A stretch of 64,000 bases of DNA from Actinostola sp. cb2023 (lineage: Eukaryota > Cnidaria > Anthozoa > Actiniaria > Actinostolidae), in NCBI GenBank assembly GCA_033675265.1, contig JAUJYZ010000608.1:52779-116778 (forward strand). Reading direction: 5' to 3'. Positions 1 through 12,715 of the stretch are shown piece by piece. Positions within the stretch are counted from its first letter, which is position 1. Every line of letters starts with the position of its first letter. The translations under genes and the position numbers were made by a program. The notes under the pieces are model-generated. The model did not search any database and had not been told where the DNA came from. It worked only from the letters and a program-made list of their open reading frames with translations.

Positions 1-4
1 GTAC

Positions 5-1437
5 CTTCTTCATGATGGTATTCCTATAAGCAGCCTTAGCACGGCAATTTAATACACACTTGTTTTTATGCCAAAACACAAAATGATGCCAAGCTGTCAT
101 GGCCCTCCTAAACACAAACAACAAACAGAATACAACTATTAAAACCAGTCTTTATATAAACGTTATTTCATCCAAAGCATCGATACCTGAGTCTTGCTAT
201 TTGATGACCATAAAACCCTTGGTTGGCGGTAGCAACAGCTGTTTGACAGCAGCAATGGTAGGCCTGTCAAATGACAAAGTACAATTATACTGACATACAA
301 CTGTACATGCATGTATGGGTTTTGGTTAGCCTCCTTTGCAGACATCGTTAGGGAGGGGGAGGGGGGTGATTAGGACTGCCTGTCAGTCAATTAGGGTGTG
401 TTGTTGTATTTCCAATTTGCAATCATGTTAGTTTAGAAAACCCTTATACCAAGCTACACCACAGTCAACCGTCTGTGAATTCAACATGCAAAATCTAGTT
501 TACTCCAAATTTCATAAACATGCATGGATTACATGTAGAAACATCAGCAGCCCATGCAAACAAAGGAAATCACTACCTTGAAGGACGTTTGGATATGTGA
601 ATCTTAATTAGCGTAACATTTGTTTAACTTTAACATTGAATTTCTCGAATAATTATTTTATATTTAATGATTTGAGAAGCTGGATCAAACACTCAAAAGC
701 GTTCTTCATCCGATTTCAAAACACCTCAAAGTTGGCTAAAAAAACTCAGCTGCGCCTTGTTATATTCAACTTTCACTTCTTGGTGTTTAGATATTGTGTC
801 TGATCTATTATGTGAATACTAATATACACGAAAAAAATTATTGATTCTGATTGGCTGAGAGCAGTGTATTTTTTTTGTGTGCAGAAAAAAGGAAATTCAG
901 TGCAGAAAAAGGAAATTCAGTGCAGAAAAAAGGAAATTCAGTGCAGAAAAAAGGAAGTTCAGTGCAGAAAAAAGGAAATTCAGTGCAGAAAAAAGGAAAT
1001 TCAGTGCAGAAAAAGGGAATTCAGTGCAGAAAAAAGGAAATTCAGTGCAGAAATTCAGTGCAAAAAAGGAAATTCAGTGCAGAAAAAAGGAAATTCAGTG
1101 CAGAAAAAGGAAATTCAGTGCAGATAAAAGGAAATTCAGTGCAGAAAAAGGAAATTCAGTGCAGATAAAAGGAAATTCAGTGCAGAAAAAAGGAAATTCA
1201 GTGCAGATAAAAGGAAATTCAGTGCAGAAAAAAGGAAATTCAGTGCACACATTTCTCGATGCTTCCCCAATGAAAAAATATCAGATTTCTATTTGCAGCT
1301 ATTTATGAACATGTACATGCACAACTTTGATTCACAGCGTGAACATACCTTCCAAACATCAAGGAGTTTCCTAAGGATCCTATGTTGATAATGTATGTCA
1401 GCTCTAGCTTGCCTATGCCACTTAAACCCTTTATGTT
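5..1437 (-). CDS. SFI1: SFI1-like gene, downstream exons 16-17
   Basis: Two minus-strand exons that continue the SFI1-like gene seen at 33,995-48,553. Exon 16 (1,437 to 1,349) reads EHKGFKWHRQARADIH and ends RILRKLLDVWK, the hydrophobic-x-x-W pattern of Sfi1 centrin-binding repeats, followed by an AAG/GTATG donor. Exon 17 (58 to 5) reads LNCRAKAAYRNTIMKK with an AG acceptor and an AAG/GTAC donor; the two exons join in phase 0. Exon 16 needs a one-base carry from its upstream exon, whereas exon 15 ends with two bases over, so at least one exon lies unseen between them or these are two neighbouring related genes. The gene runs off the left edge, so its C-terminus is not in the window. Confidence 0.55.
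95..845. other. non-coding intronic stretch
   Basis: No convincing gene. Short open frames on both strands are unsupported. The stretch would be intron of the minus-strand SFI1-like gene downstream of exon 16. Confidence 0.4.
880..1246. repeat. 21-bp minisatellite
   Basis: About 17 head-to-tail copies of a 19-21 bp unit, GGAAATTCAGTGCAGAAAAA, differing mainly in A-run length and an AGATAAAA variant. Three plus-strand frames stay open only because the unit has no stop; there is no sign of a gene. Confidence 0.95.
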
Positions 1438-1773
1438 CTACATACTAAAACAAGAGAATTAAAGGTTGGTACTTCATGTATGACACCATTAGTGTATTTC
1501 ATAGACAAAAATAATGTTAAAAAAAGATGTGAGTTAATAGTCAACACCAATGTGATAAGGACAGTAATGTTATACAAACAAGCAACAAGTGAAAGACTAA
1601 CTTTAGTTGATTGAGAATTAGTACACTAATTGCATCATCTATCTATAATCCCATACAAGCACCTATGGTATTATCTTCATATTTTTCAAACTGTCCAAAT
1701 TATTAATTTGGACAGTTTTCGTATGGACTTTTCTGAAGAAAATACATATGATATAATTAACAAGTAAAGTAAC

Positions 1774-1924
1774 AGGACTACATGCCTGTCCAATTTGGAA
1801 ATAATTGAATTCAAAAAATTCCTCTGACTGCCAAATTGGACTCGGCCTACGGCCTCGTCCAATTTTGGCAGTCCTCGGAATTTTTTTCATCCAATTATTT
1901 CCAAATTGGACAGCATGTAGTCCT
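1774..1924. repeat. palindromic inverted-repeat element
   Basis: The arm AGGACTACATGCCTGTCCAA recurs inverted at the other end, and TCCAAATTGG and CTGCCAAATTGGAC pair internally, giving a near-perfect hairpin of about 150 bp. MITE-like; no target duplication could be fixed. Confidence 0.7.
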
Positions 1925-2369
1925 ATTACCTATACTTATTATATAGCACAGATACTATGCACGCTCTTATTGGTCAAATAGCGGGCCGTAACTTCCTGTA
2001 TGGCCTGCTGAAAGTATGGAAAAGCTATATGATAAATATCTTAATAACCTCGCTTGCTTGGTCCGTACAGGAAGTTATGGATCTTCTTTTTCCCCGACTT
2101 TTTATGGCCGTGGAAAAAATTATGTCCATAACTTCCCATACGGACCTCGCGCTTGATAAATAAGAGGTATGTATATGGTCCACAGTTTTCTAGACTAACT
2201 TACCATACTCCAAGCAGACCATATCTTTCTTAAAATGGTCAGATAATAATACCGAACGGCTGTGTGATGATAGTACCGACTAAACAAGATACAACAAGCA
2301 TTAGATTACACTTAGAACGTTGCTATTACTGACAGTTGTTGTAAATGTCTTTGTCCAACTCATTAAGTT

Positions 2370-2552
2370 GAAATAAATAAATAAATAAACAAACAAACAA
2401 ACAAAAACAAACAAACAAACAAACAAACAAACAAACAAACAAACAAACAAACAAACAAACAAACAAACAAACAAACAAACAAACAAACAAACAAACAAAC
2501 AAACAAACAAACAAACAAACAAATAAATAAATAAATAAATAAATAAATAAAT
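2370..2552. repeat. AAAC/AAAT microsatellite
   Basis: An (AAAC)n run of about 130 bp flanked by (AAAT)n on both sides. It sits directly at the 3' end of the minus-strand Penelope-like relic, so it may have arisen from that element's tail. Confidence 0.95.
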
Positions 2553-2559
2553 GAGATAG

Positions 2560-4610
2560 TAAAGTTCTAACGTTTCGGCGTTGCTAACGCCATTTTCAAG
2601 GATAAGTGTTGAGTCAATGTACAGAGTTTATATAGAGTCCATTAGTTATGAATAATAATCAGTTCAAGGGTAGTCACTGGGGAGCACTGAACAATTTCGC
2701 TCTAATTGAGTCTGATTGTTTGTTAAGATTTGGATGAAGTTCTTGAATAAAAAGCATCTCAATATCAGACACTCGAATCTGTCTTTGCATCGACGTAAGG
2801 TGGTAAACAGGTGATTGATATTCTCAGCGGGCTTCCCACGATGTTGCACAATGTGTTGGCCAATCACTCCCGATCTGTGCTCCTCAATGCGCTGATATAA
2901 ATGCCGGCAGGTATAGCCAACATAACTTGTGTCGCACAAGTCACACTTGAAGTTATATACGACGTACTGTTGATTCACAATAGAAGGTTTGGGTTCTTTG
3001 ATTGAGGTCTTGCTTGACTTTGCTGCTTGTATAGACTGGCGAGATGTTTATTCCAATTCTCCGACTGAGGTCACGTAGCTGATTTCGTACTGCATCAGCC
3101 GACTTTTGGTCTTTGAAGGGGATTGCAAACCTGATAGGTGGCTTACTGGTGATTTGCTCTTCAATGAAGCGGTTAGTCGCAGAGTTGAATAGACTGACTG
3201 GATACTGAAGTTTGGTGAAAATTCCTCTGAGGCGATCACACTCATCACTAAATAACTTCCATGAAGAGGAAAGACGGAAAGCACGATGCTGTAGCATTGT
3301 TCTTAGTAATGCTCGCTTGTAGGCTATGTCAACGTGGCTCTTGAAATGAAGCAACATGCCAGTATCAGTTGGTTTTCTGTATACTTCGGTCGACAAATGG
3401 CATCCAGTTTTTGTAATCAACATTCCCAGGAATGGCAGCTTGATATTTTGAGCGGTTTCCATGGTGAATTCCAGGGATGGATGAAGAGTGTTGAGGGTGT
3501 TCAAAAACGACAAGGCTACCTCAATGTTGGGCATGGCGACGAGGGTGTCATCTACTATCTATTGTAGAAGGATGGCAGTTGTCCCATTTGAAGCAGGCGA
3601 TCTTCAATGCTGCACATAAAGGTGTTGGCCATCAGGGGCCCTAGCGGTGATCCCATGGCGACGCCCTCTGTTTGCTCATACTAGTTTCCCTCAAATTGGA
3701 ATAGCTGGTTCTTTGTAGAGATTAAGAGAAGTTGCTTCAGGTCCTTCTTTGAGATGTCGAGGTCGTATGTGCTGTTAAACCAGTTATCTTTAAATGCTTT
3801 ATCCACCAAAATATCTATAGTCTCATCAAATGGGACGTTGGTAAATAGTGAGCACACGTCATAGGAGACCAGTATATCACCTACATTGAGCTCTGCTTGA
3901 TGAAGATGGTCCGCAAACTGAAAAACATCTGTTATGGTATGGTCATTTACAGAGAGAGGTTTCAGCTTCTCATCTAGCCAGTTTGCCAACTTGAAGTTGT
4001 ACGTTCCGGTTGCTGACAATATGGGGCGCATTGCTAGCTCAACCTTGTGCGTCTTCGGGAGGCCATATATATGGGCGAGTCTTGCACCGTTTGAAGAAAC
4101 AAGCTTCACGATTTGTTGTGGTAAGATCTGATTAACAAGTGAGTTTAATTCCTTCTCTTTCTCTAGCAATGGATGAAAGTGCTTTGTGGGTCTTCCTCTT
4201 CGTTTTGGTCTCTTCGGCTTGAAATTTATTCTCGTTGTCAATAGAAGCCTTCTTTAATAAGCGCATATAGTCATTCTTGTCCATCACGACGACGCCTGTT
4301 CCTTTATCCGGTTTTACAATGACTATGTCATCCCTCCTTTTCAGTTGATTGGCGGCTCTTAGGAGAGACTTCGGTGGTGACGGCCCTTTTCGCTGGATGT
4401 AGTTGAGAGCGATAGATTTAAGGGTCGCTGCAGTCAAATCCTTTTTGTCGGGATCCAAGTTGGTTTCTAACTGCCAATAAACCATCCATGAGTAGGTCAT
4501 GGCCATCGCCGATGAGTCGTATGCTATCGCTTCTTTCTCAAATTCAAGGTTCCGAAGGAAAATGCATTCGTTTCTTTCACTGATTGGTTCCGAAGGCGAA
4601 GACATTCCAT
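2560..4610 (-). mobile_element. decayed Penelope-like retroelement (RT + GIY-YIG)
   Basis: Minus strand. Reverse transcriptase fragments lie at 4,605-4,132, 4,241-3,681, then 3,680-3,535 (AMGSPLGPLMANTF, and a VDDT catalytic motif one frame over) and 3,534-2,953 (LPFLGMLI, VYRKPTDTG). A GIY-YIG endonuclease follows at 2,978-2,664 (YVVYNFKCDLC, YVGYTCRHLYQRIEEH). The order RT then GIY-YIG, GLPKTHK and the YRKPT motif are typical of Penelope-like elements. It is dead: a frameshift near 4,200, an in-frame TAG near 3,690, a frameshift just before VDDT near 3,550 and another near 2,975. No start codon is certain. Confidence 0.88.
2561..2600 (-). ncRNA. hammerhead-ribozyme-like relic at element end
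   Basis: On the minus strand a 6-bp stem GGCGTT/AACGCC with loop AGC is followed directly by GAAAC and GTT, matching the stem II plus GAAA side of a hammerhead. Penelope-like elements are known to carry hammerhead motifs in their terminal repeats. The other core strand, CUGAUGA, is not intact here (CTTGAAAAT instead), so activity is doubtful. Confidence 0.4.
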
Positions 4611-4850
4611 TGTTCTGATTTACTAAGCTGTGATTCGTTCAAAATGTTACTTACATCTTTTTCGGAAAACCTGCACGATGGCTATAGTGTTTACTAGCTC
4701 ATGCGCAAAAAATAATACCAGTTGTGTTTTCTAACTCCTGCCCGGCCTTAGGCCTTGGCACGAGTAAAAATGAAAGACGAATCACGGCCCGAGATATTCG
4801 CGAACTGAAACAGAGACAATGGAAGCATGTATATGCCAACTTGAAGATGA

Positions 4851-5257
4851 ATTAGCCATTACCAAAACGAGCAGGGGACTGGGACCAAGTCAGTAAAACT
4901 AATTCAATAAGAAACTAGCAAAAGTGGGCATTATTTTCTGAGAGAGCAGATCCAACTTAGCTAGTCTGGAAAGTTTGGTGAACTTCGGCTTAATAATGAC
5001 GATGCTAGAGGGCATCAAAGATGTCTATTTTCCCATACAAACTCTGTAAATGTTTGACGTTGTCCAGCCTGTAAAATTTTGGCTGGACAACACAATTTCA
5101 AAAGTTTATAATTCCGACAGAATTCGCTCAAATCACATCACACTTTGCACAGATACTAATTTCAACAAGCTGTTTCATGTCATAAACTTAATTTCGTAAT
5201 TGCATTAATTCTAATAAACTCGTTCCCAGTCCCCTGCTCGTTTAGGTAATGGCTAAT
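4851..5257. mobile_element. MITE-like element with inverted termini
   Basis: The left end ATTAGCCATTACC plus GAGCAGGGGACTGGGA is repeated inverted at 5,222-5,257. The interior of about 330 bp has no coding frame. Non-autonomous DNA element by structure. Confidence 0.7.
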
Positions 5258-5289
5258 TGGACTTGCATTTGCGCTATTGCATTTGTGTA

Positions 5290-6983
5290 TAGTAATATAA
5301 TAATAATAATAATAATAAGTTCTTGTTTAACGCATTAAACTGACGTCTCAATGCGTTTTACATTACATAATAACATAAAATAACATAATAATAATAATGA
5401 TAATAATAATATAAAAATTCTATAATATAATATACTGAACTATAGTAAATTTGGAACTTAACTTAATAATATAGTAGAGGGAAAAAACTCTATAGCAACC
5501 GACCATCGTGATTACATTTTTAACATCTTGTTGCAAATAGTTAGGCCTTCACGTCTTCTCGGATATGGACGTTAAACCGTAGGTCCGGTCTCCTGACCCT
5601 AATCTAACCTGTTCACGGGGGACATTAAAAGAACCTGTTGAACTCTTCGTAAGAGTAGACCTACTCGAGATCTGTACGTGAGTAAATTTGACGGCTGAAC
5701 TTGCCCCTTCACCTCCGGTGCTTCCTGATTGGTTTGTGATTTGTAATCTCTCTCGTGGTCAGACTTGTTGTCTCCTTCTGCAAATTCGCGACGTGGACCA
5801 AAAAATAATAATACGAGCAGCATTTTTAGACTCGTGCCCGGCCTTAGGCCTGGACACAAGTAATAAGTTCATTAGTTTTAATACGGTATGTATGGATAAG
5901 TATATGCACTGAATATGTCTTATATTTCAGCAGATGAGATTTAGTAAGCATGACACCGTTCTTTTGATCGTATATATAATACGTTTATTAGTTTTAATAT
6001 GTATGGATAAGTATATGCACTGAATAGGTATTATATTCCGCAGATGAGATTTGGTATGCCTGCCGGACACCGTTCTTTTGATCGTATATATAGTTAATTA
6101 ATGCATAGTGGCAATATCTTCATGGCAGGCACTATATGTACTAGTATTCTGGAAAAAAAAATATTGAAGCTTACACTTGATGAAGTTTGCCAACGAGCAG
6201 AGCTCAGTTGTCTCATGAATGCATATGGAAAATAGTATTCAATCTCTTGAGGAGCTGCAAGCTGCTGGCGGATGTTTAGAGTCATAGCTAGTAAGCAGCG
6301 TTATTCTAGAAAGAACTGTAGTAAACATCACAATTCCTACTAACTGATTCCGTTGTCAGGTTAAGCCACAGTCCAGCTTGAACTATTGACGACAATTACT
6401 GAACGGAAGTTCTCTATGGGATGAAAAAACAATTTGACAGTAATTCTAAAGAATTACACTATAAACGTAAGTACTAGATTGTCTAACTTTAAACTGACTT
6501 TTAGGTTGAATTACATGACGTTCAGTTTCTTTCTTAATCTATGTGTGAACCAAAACTGCACATTACTTATTCGATAGAGTTCAACAGTTTCTTTCGTCAA
6601 TGATTGTCAAAACATATCCATTGACTGTGACAGAAAAGAAAAGGCTTCCCACTGAGAACTCAATAATAACAAAACGCTCTTAGAGAACATACTCGACGGG
6701 CTGTCAGGGCCGTACATAACCCAAAATTCAAGGGGAGCAGTACTTATTTAACAGCAAAAAATAACTAAAAATAGTACAGTTCTCAGTACTTTTTGGTATC
6801 TTTTTCGCCTTGCAACTGACCCCCTGCCTCTGTTCTGTGTACGGCCCTCGCTGTAATCTACTGCGGCAAAACTTAGCCTACTACACTGACTGGTGGCAAA
6901 TTGCGAACTTCCGCCATCTTGTCTACAGAGAAAACCTCGTCCAGTGGCATTCCACATGACATATTTAAGTTGCATTGCTAACC
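5290..6983. other. non-coding, AT-rich stretch with short dispersed repeats
   Basis: It begins with ATA/AAT-rich simple sequence. A short motif CCCGGCCTTAGGCC occurs at about 4,740 and 5,836 and a variant near 33,613. A roughly 60-bp unit (TATGGATAAGTATATGCACTGAAT) is duplicated at 5,890 and 6,002. No gene was recognised. Confidence 0.5.
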
Positions 6984-9064
6984 TAGTCCAGTCCCGGACT
7001 CACTTTCTATCCGCTCCGATAAGCTGAAGTCGTGGAGGAAAGAGAGTCCAGTATAACTTGCATGCGCATGGCAGCTTAGCAGCCAGGCGACCACCACAAA
7101 TATGTGGTGGTCGCCTGGTTACAAAGCATGTCTGATCTCCAAAATGGCGGAGTCTCCAGTAAATCTTAATAATTTAATAATAATTTAATATTTATATTGC
7201 GCAGTTTCTCAGTTCTGTATGAGCGATATCAGTCGAATTTTGGGAAGAATTTCATTGATTCCGTGAAGTTTTCCCTCGGAAAGAGTAATTACAATATTGT
7301 TCCAAAGTTTGAACAGCTACAAGCCATTTATCAAGTGATTCGTGGGAAGGATGTTTTTGTTAATTTACTGATTTATTCTTTATTAATCTGCCATTTCATT
7401 CCATTTTAATTTGACAGCTCCACGTAAGGTAAACAAATCACTGGCCATATTACATTGCGGGATTTGAAAATAGACAAAATCGGCTAATGCAATGTTTACA
7501 TTCTTTAACCCAATTCAAAACTTTTGCAAACAATAGGTGCGGTTACACTAGGACTTTTACCCACGTGTAAATTGCCTTTACCCAGAGGGAAACGTTTTTT
7601 GTGTGTAACCGGTCTTCCCAGAGTGAAATTCCCCACGGTGTTTTTCCATGGATACATCAAAAAGAACAAAAGAACTTACCATGACAGTTCCCCGAGCAAA
7701 GTCGTATGGTTTATCAAAAACCCAGAGCGTCTGCACCAATCACATAGCAGCGATTTCCAAACAAAGGAAATCACATGCTGTGAAGTCTTGGCTGATATAA
7801 AAGCGTTCCGTACGTGAACTTTAAAAATATACATACAAAAACCTGAAAGACTGGAGAAAGCGTAGCTGGAGTCGACGTCTCCGTTGTCTTCTTAGAAACA
7901 AATACTGAATCGCAAATTTAATTGCGCTGGAGGTTGTAGAAGAAGAACGAGAATGATCGATAACAAGCCAAACACTTCACGGTCATGATTACTAAAAGTT
8001 TCCCATAAATAATCAAAGGTGCCCAATGGCAAACTCGTGGATTGGAAATGGTTTGTGAAATGGGGAACTAAATAAAAAATAGGACATGAGAGAGAAAGAT
8101 GTTGAAGGAGATAAAACCAGTGAAAAGAAAAGAGTTTGCTGTTCAAATTTTTTTTTTTACGTTGCAAGCTGAAAAAAATTGAAATAGATAATAACGCGCA
8201 AGTAATAACATTCACGAATCTAGTCATAGCTGTTACACTAAGTAATCCTAGTCACGCGTCGGATAGCGTTACTACAACAACAACAATAACTTTATTGGTG
8301 CCTTGTAAAGTGTTGAACTATACATCGGTTTGTTTACCAATAAAAATATTAATATTCCTCGATCCTTCCTGCAGAATGCTTTGTAAACTTGGCTTTCTTG
8401 ACAGCTACTCACTCGAGGACTCGATGCAAACTCCAGTTTACTCTATCAGAGCCCTGAGTATTTGTCACTTGTAAAATTGGTTTGTTTAGATTATTTGAGA
8501 CACTGGCACCACAGTTAATTGGTTCTCACGCGGTATTTCCAGGATTCAATGCTATTTAGGCAGCAATGGCCGCCATTTTGTATGAAATGAGAGAGCCCTG
8601 GGAACGAGTTTACAATTATGGAGAATTTCCCCCCATCTCATCCCAATAACTCGTGGATACGTAATCCACGAGTTAAAAATAGGATGCCTCAGTGACTTCC
8701 CATTGGGTAATTATCAGTGTGTAACCGTAAACCCGAAATCATGCAAAACCCAGATCAAACCCAGCCCAAGTCAATTCCACATGGGGACCTCTAGGAACCG
8801 GCCTAGTGTAACCGCAACTAATATTTCCATTCATTTCCATGTCAATGCTCTATTAAAATCGCAATACAACAGGCAAAGAACCGTATTCCCAAAAGATTTG
8901 AAATGGGTCAAAGAATGTAAACATTGTGCTAGTCGATTTGGTCTATTGAGCTCCTATTTGATTGGCTGCTAAGATGCCATGCGCATGCAAGTTATACTGG
9001 ACTCTCTTTCCTCCGCGACTTCAGCTTGTCGAAGCGGATAGAAAGTGAGTCTGGGACTGGACTA
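6984..9064. mobile_element. 2.1-kb non-autonomous DNA transposon with about 105-bp TIRs
   Basis: The termini TAGTCCAGTCC...GGACTGGACTA are the outer ends of imperfect inverted repeats of about 105 bp (6,984-7,085 and 8,962-9,064). Flanks TTGCTAACC (6,975) and TTACTAACC (9,065) look like an 8-9 bp target duplication with one change, which would fit a hAT-like mechanism. Internally a second inverted pair, GCGGTTACACTAGG near 7,540 and CCTAGTGTAACCGC near 8,803, suggests nesting. Open frames inside show no transposase signature. Confidence 0.75.
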
Positions 9065-9542
9065 TTACTAACCTTGAAGTAAACGTACAGCACAAACATA
9101 TACTTGTTACTAACACAAATATATTTATAATGGCATATATTTTTATACATCTTTTAGCGTATTTTCATTTACTAACTCATATAATTTTGAGTTTGAGCAA
9201 ATATTGAGTTTATAACCTATATTTTTTTTACTAACATATTGTCACGTTTGGCATGCCATAAACAAACACTAGGTGATCGATCACGGCACTTAGTCTTAGT
9301 TACTAATTGACACTGTAGTCTTAATATAATTATTATAGTTAGTGTCTTTAATGTACATATCGAATTTGTACATAGTGTGTGTACTTACTTATTTCAATAC
9401 ATTATTATGTTTTTGTTTTCCAACTAGATTATTTTAAATAGAGTCATGTTAGTTTAAATTTTTATTCGATTCTATCAATTATAATTTATCAAACCTCATT
9501 AATAATTCATGAACAAGTGGTCCAACCAGGTTTGCTCTAGAT
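9065..9542. other. AT-rich stretch, nothing recognised
   Basis: Very AT-rich, with no open frame above background, no tRNA-like fold noticed and no clear repeat. Confidence 0.4.
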
Positions 9543-9997
9543 GGGGTTGTAATACGTATTCCATATATGGTAAAAGCGTGCAAGCGAATAGCGGCCCCTA
9601 ACAAGTGTATAGCGGCCCCTAACAAGCATATAGCGGCCCCTAACAAGCGAATAGCGGCCCCAATTTGGTTAATAGGTATTTGCAATGCAAAATATTTTCA
9701 AAAGCTAGAAAAAATGCAGAGTTTGGCAGCGTAATCCCTCGTGGTCAAGTGCGTTAAAGCGGAGGGTTAGGTTTAGGGATGGGGCAGACTATAAAGTGAT
9801 TAATTTGATGATTCGAGTTTCAGATTTGATATAAAGTTTTACAATTTTAAGAAGTTTTTAATAATTGGATGAAAAAAAATCTAAGTCCAATCCTAGGATA
9901 TAAAAAAAGGGGTCGCCATTCGCTTGTTAGTGCTTCTATTTGCTTGTTAGGGGCCGCTATACGCTCATACCATATATGGAATACGTATTACAACCCC
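9543..9997. mobile_element. MITE-like element with GGGGTTGTAATACG termini
   Basis: The arm GGGGTTGTAATACGTATTCC with CATATATGGT recurs inverted at 9,969-9,997. Inside the left end, ATAGCGGCCCCTAACAAGC is repeated four times (9,588-9,662) and again inverted at about 9,940. Non-coding. Confidence 0.75.
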
Positions 9998-10263
9998 GAC
10001 TCGTTTGCTCTCTTCAAACCTTGGAAATTCATTGGAAATTCGTTGGACATTTTTTTCCAACGAAGTTCCAAATTCCAGTGATTCATGCGCGCACCCCAAA
10101 GACCTCTGGGTAACTACGTCATCGGGCGGGAAGCCCACCATATTGACACGCATAATTTGTCATTATATTTTTAACAATTGTCTGAGAAGCAAAAGTTGAT
10201 AGTACGAACAGTTCTAGTCAGTGTATGTAATTGATATGCTTTTTTGTACAAATAACAGAAACA

Positions 10264-12468
10264 ATGGAGTTTACCGTGGAACAGCTCAACTACTTTAGAG
10301 TATGTAACATCGCCTTGAGTATCGTCCCAGAAGATCTACGGACGATTTTCAAGCAAGAATGGGACGCTTTATACACAGCTACGCCGCACGGTCAGTGGAT
10401 CGATACGCCTGTCAATTACACGTCTTTCTATGGAATGGAATCCACAAGGAATCGCAGTCGTAACAACCGCCTTCTAGGAAATATGACCAGTGGAGACAGG
10501 GGACAATGGGACTGCACTTGCTTGTTTTACGCAATCATGTATTCAGACAGTGTAGGACCAAAGTTATCAACCATAGTGAAGAACAACATCGATGTTTTAC
10601 GAGAAATTCGCAACGAAGTCGCCCACAATAATGATGCAAGTCTAACCGAAGCAGATTTCCAAGCATCCATTCAGAAGATTACAACAGCATTTAACGCATT
10701 GAATCTTGATACGACCAGGGTTAATGAAATGAAAATCCAGACAAGCTTTCCTACAAAGGAGCTTAAGAACATCAAGAAGGACTTGGAAGACGAAAAGAAA
10801 CGAATGCACAACCAAGTTGGTTTTTGTGTGTTGCCTCCTAAACCTTCACATGACACCATTGATCGAATGGAAGAAGTTGGAAGGATTTATGAAGAGATGA
10901 ACAGACTATCAAGTGAAAAGAAGGGAGAGACAACGATGTTTTATCTGTCTGGCAATCCGGGCTGCGGTAAGAGTGTGTTGGCAAGACAGATCGGAGAGAA
11001 GCACTTTGATGACACCACAGCGGAGCTCAAGTTCATTACGACGATTAATGCGTCTAACATGGACACACTGCTTCAGTCGTATGTTGACTTTGCAGGCAGA
11101 TTAAATAGTCATCCAGATTGTATAACAAGTATTGCGACATCGAAAGATCTTTCCAAAGAGGATCAAATCATTCAGCTGAAAGCTCTTGCTGATAAACAAG
11201 TAGCCAAGTATTCTTCGTGGCTGATGATTGTAGACAACGTGACCGATCTGAAATCGTTTTCGAAGTACTGGACACAGAGTGGTGAGAAGATCAGTGGTAA
11301 GGGTCAGATCCTGGTCACCACCCAAGACAGCCATTCTATTGCTCTTAGTTCTCATTGTCTACATGTTTCTCTAAGTCCCGGAATGACGCATGATGACGCA
11401 ATGGAGTTACTTTCTAGAGTATCAGGCTTGAGAGATGAGAACGAGATGATGTTCATAGTAGCTAAAGTCTTAGATTTCCAACCACTTGCGTTATCTTGCG
11501 CAGGTGTTTCTGTGCACAGCGCACTCGCTACGAACAAACTGTTTACATGGCAACAATACCTGGAAAAATTGGAGAAAGGAAAACGTGAAATAACTGATTC
11601 AGTATATCAGAGAACAAGCTTGATTTATACCACAACCATGACAGCAGCCGTCCATTTGTCCGTGGAAAGAGAAATTGCGGAAGAAGAGATTATGTTGCAT
11701 GCGTTTGAGTTTCTGTCAGCCATTGCTCCAGAGCCCATCCCATTGGAATACGTTGTTCAGTACGTAATGAAGTGTATGCCCGATCAAGATGAAGATTTAG
11801 TGGCTTCCATTATTTGTTCTTCATCTTTAGTATTGTCATCCTTTGAAGATGCGAAAGTGATTAGCATTCATCAAGTGGTCTATCACTGTTTGCGAAACAA
11901 CCAAGGAAGATTGAAAGAAGTGGACATGTTTGTTGTGATTTCTGCTTTTTCACAACTGACACACTTTGACGAGAATTCCGCTCACTATTTTATTGTGACA
12001 AGACAACTTGTGAATCATATGACGACAATTTCAGAAAGACTTGACTCCTACGTTGAGCAGCTTCAAAGTGCTAGCTTTTTAAGAAACGATGATAGCTTTT
12101 TAATATCTTTGAGATCAATAGGGGGGATTTGTATTGATCATGGCACATGTGAAGCTGCGAAAAGTTTTTATCAATTATGCCTGGCGATAGAGCTAAGTGT
12201 ACGTGGCATGGAAAATAACAAAAACGTGTCAATATCAAAAGTGAAAGATATTCTATATGCAGTAAAGCATTCCGATTACAACAAATATATTGGTGATATT
12301 CCACACCATGAAACGAAGGTAGGTACTGCACTCAACAACCTTGGTCTTATTTACCATGAACTGGGACAATACGATGAAGCAAAAACATATCACGAAAAAG
12401 CCCTAGTCATTTATGAAACAGCGTATGGTGAAAATCATCCATCGATAGGTGCAACACTGAACAACCTT
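10264..12468 (+). CDS. HEPN-NB-ARC-TPR (NLR-type) gene, 5' part, interrupted by Polinton
   Basis: An intracellular STAND/NLR-type receptor-like protein. Start chosen at ATG 10,264 (AACAATGG context), just after a likely splice acceptor (AATAACAG). Residues 1 to about 150 resemble the HEPN domain found in DZIP3-like animal proteins, with the RNEVAH (R-x4-H) motif at 116-121. NB-ARC follows: Walker A GNPGCGKS at 230-237, Walker B LMIVDN at 320-325, a sensor-like ILVTTQD at 349-355 and QPLAL at 406-410. From about residue 690 kinesin-light-chain type TPR repeats start (LNNLGLIYHELGQYDEAKTY). The frame is cut in LNNL by the Polinton and resumes at 30,351 after one copy of the ACCTT duplication. 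Such genes are expanded in cnidarians and sponges; function in sensing is inferred. Confidence 0.88.
12464..12468. repeat. Polinton target-site duplication, left copy
   Basis: ACCTT, matched at 30,351-30,355. Removing the element and one copy rejoins the TPR reading frame exactly. A 6-bp duplication with one mismatch (AACCTT/TACCTT) is the alternative, if the element ended one base earlier. Confidence 0.85.
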
Positions 12469-12544
12469 AGTAGTAGGGAGTGGAGAGTTCGGGGACATTT
12501 TGTGATTTGAGATGGCCGCCCTCGTTACTTTTTCATTTTATGGT

Positions 12545-12715
12545 CAAATTCTTGGAAAACGGCCAAGGTCAAATTCTTGGAAAAAGGCCAAGGTCAACCT
12601 TAAAGGAATGTTAGGAATGTCAAGGTCAAATTCTTGGAAAAAGGCCAAGGTCAAATTCTTGGAAAAAGGCCAAGGTCAGGAATGTCAGGAATGTCAAGGT
12701 CAAATAACTCGGAAA
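12545..12715. repeat. minisatellite within left TIR
   Basis: Units of about 26 bp, GGTCAAATTCTTGGAAAAAG plus GCCAA, with a variant CAAGGTCAGGAATGTCAGG. The right TIR carries the same units at 30,180-30,285 in lower copy number, so the arms have diverged by slippage. Confidence 0.9.

Noticed and set aside
851..1308. Three overlapping plus-strand open frames with KKGNSVQ repeats
   Set aside because: Translation of a 21-bp minisatellite; all frames are open because the unit lacks stops.
2301..2522. Minus-strand CLFV repeat frames
   Set aside because: Translation of an AAAC microsatellite.
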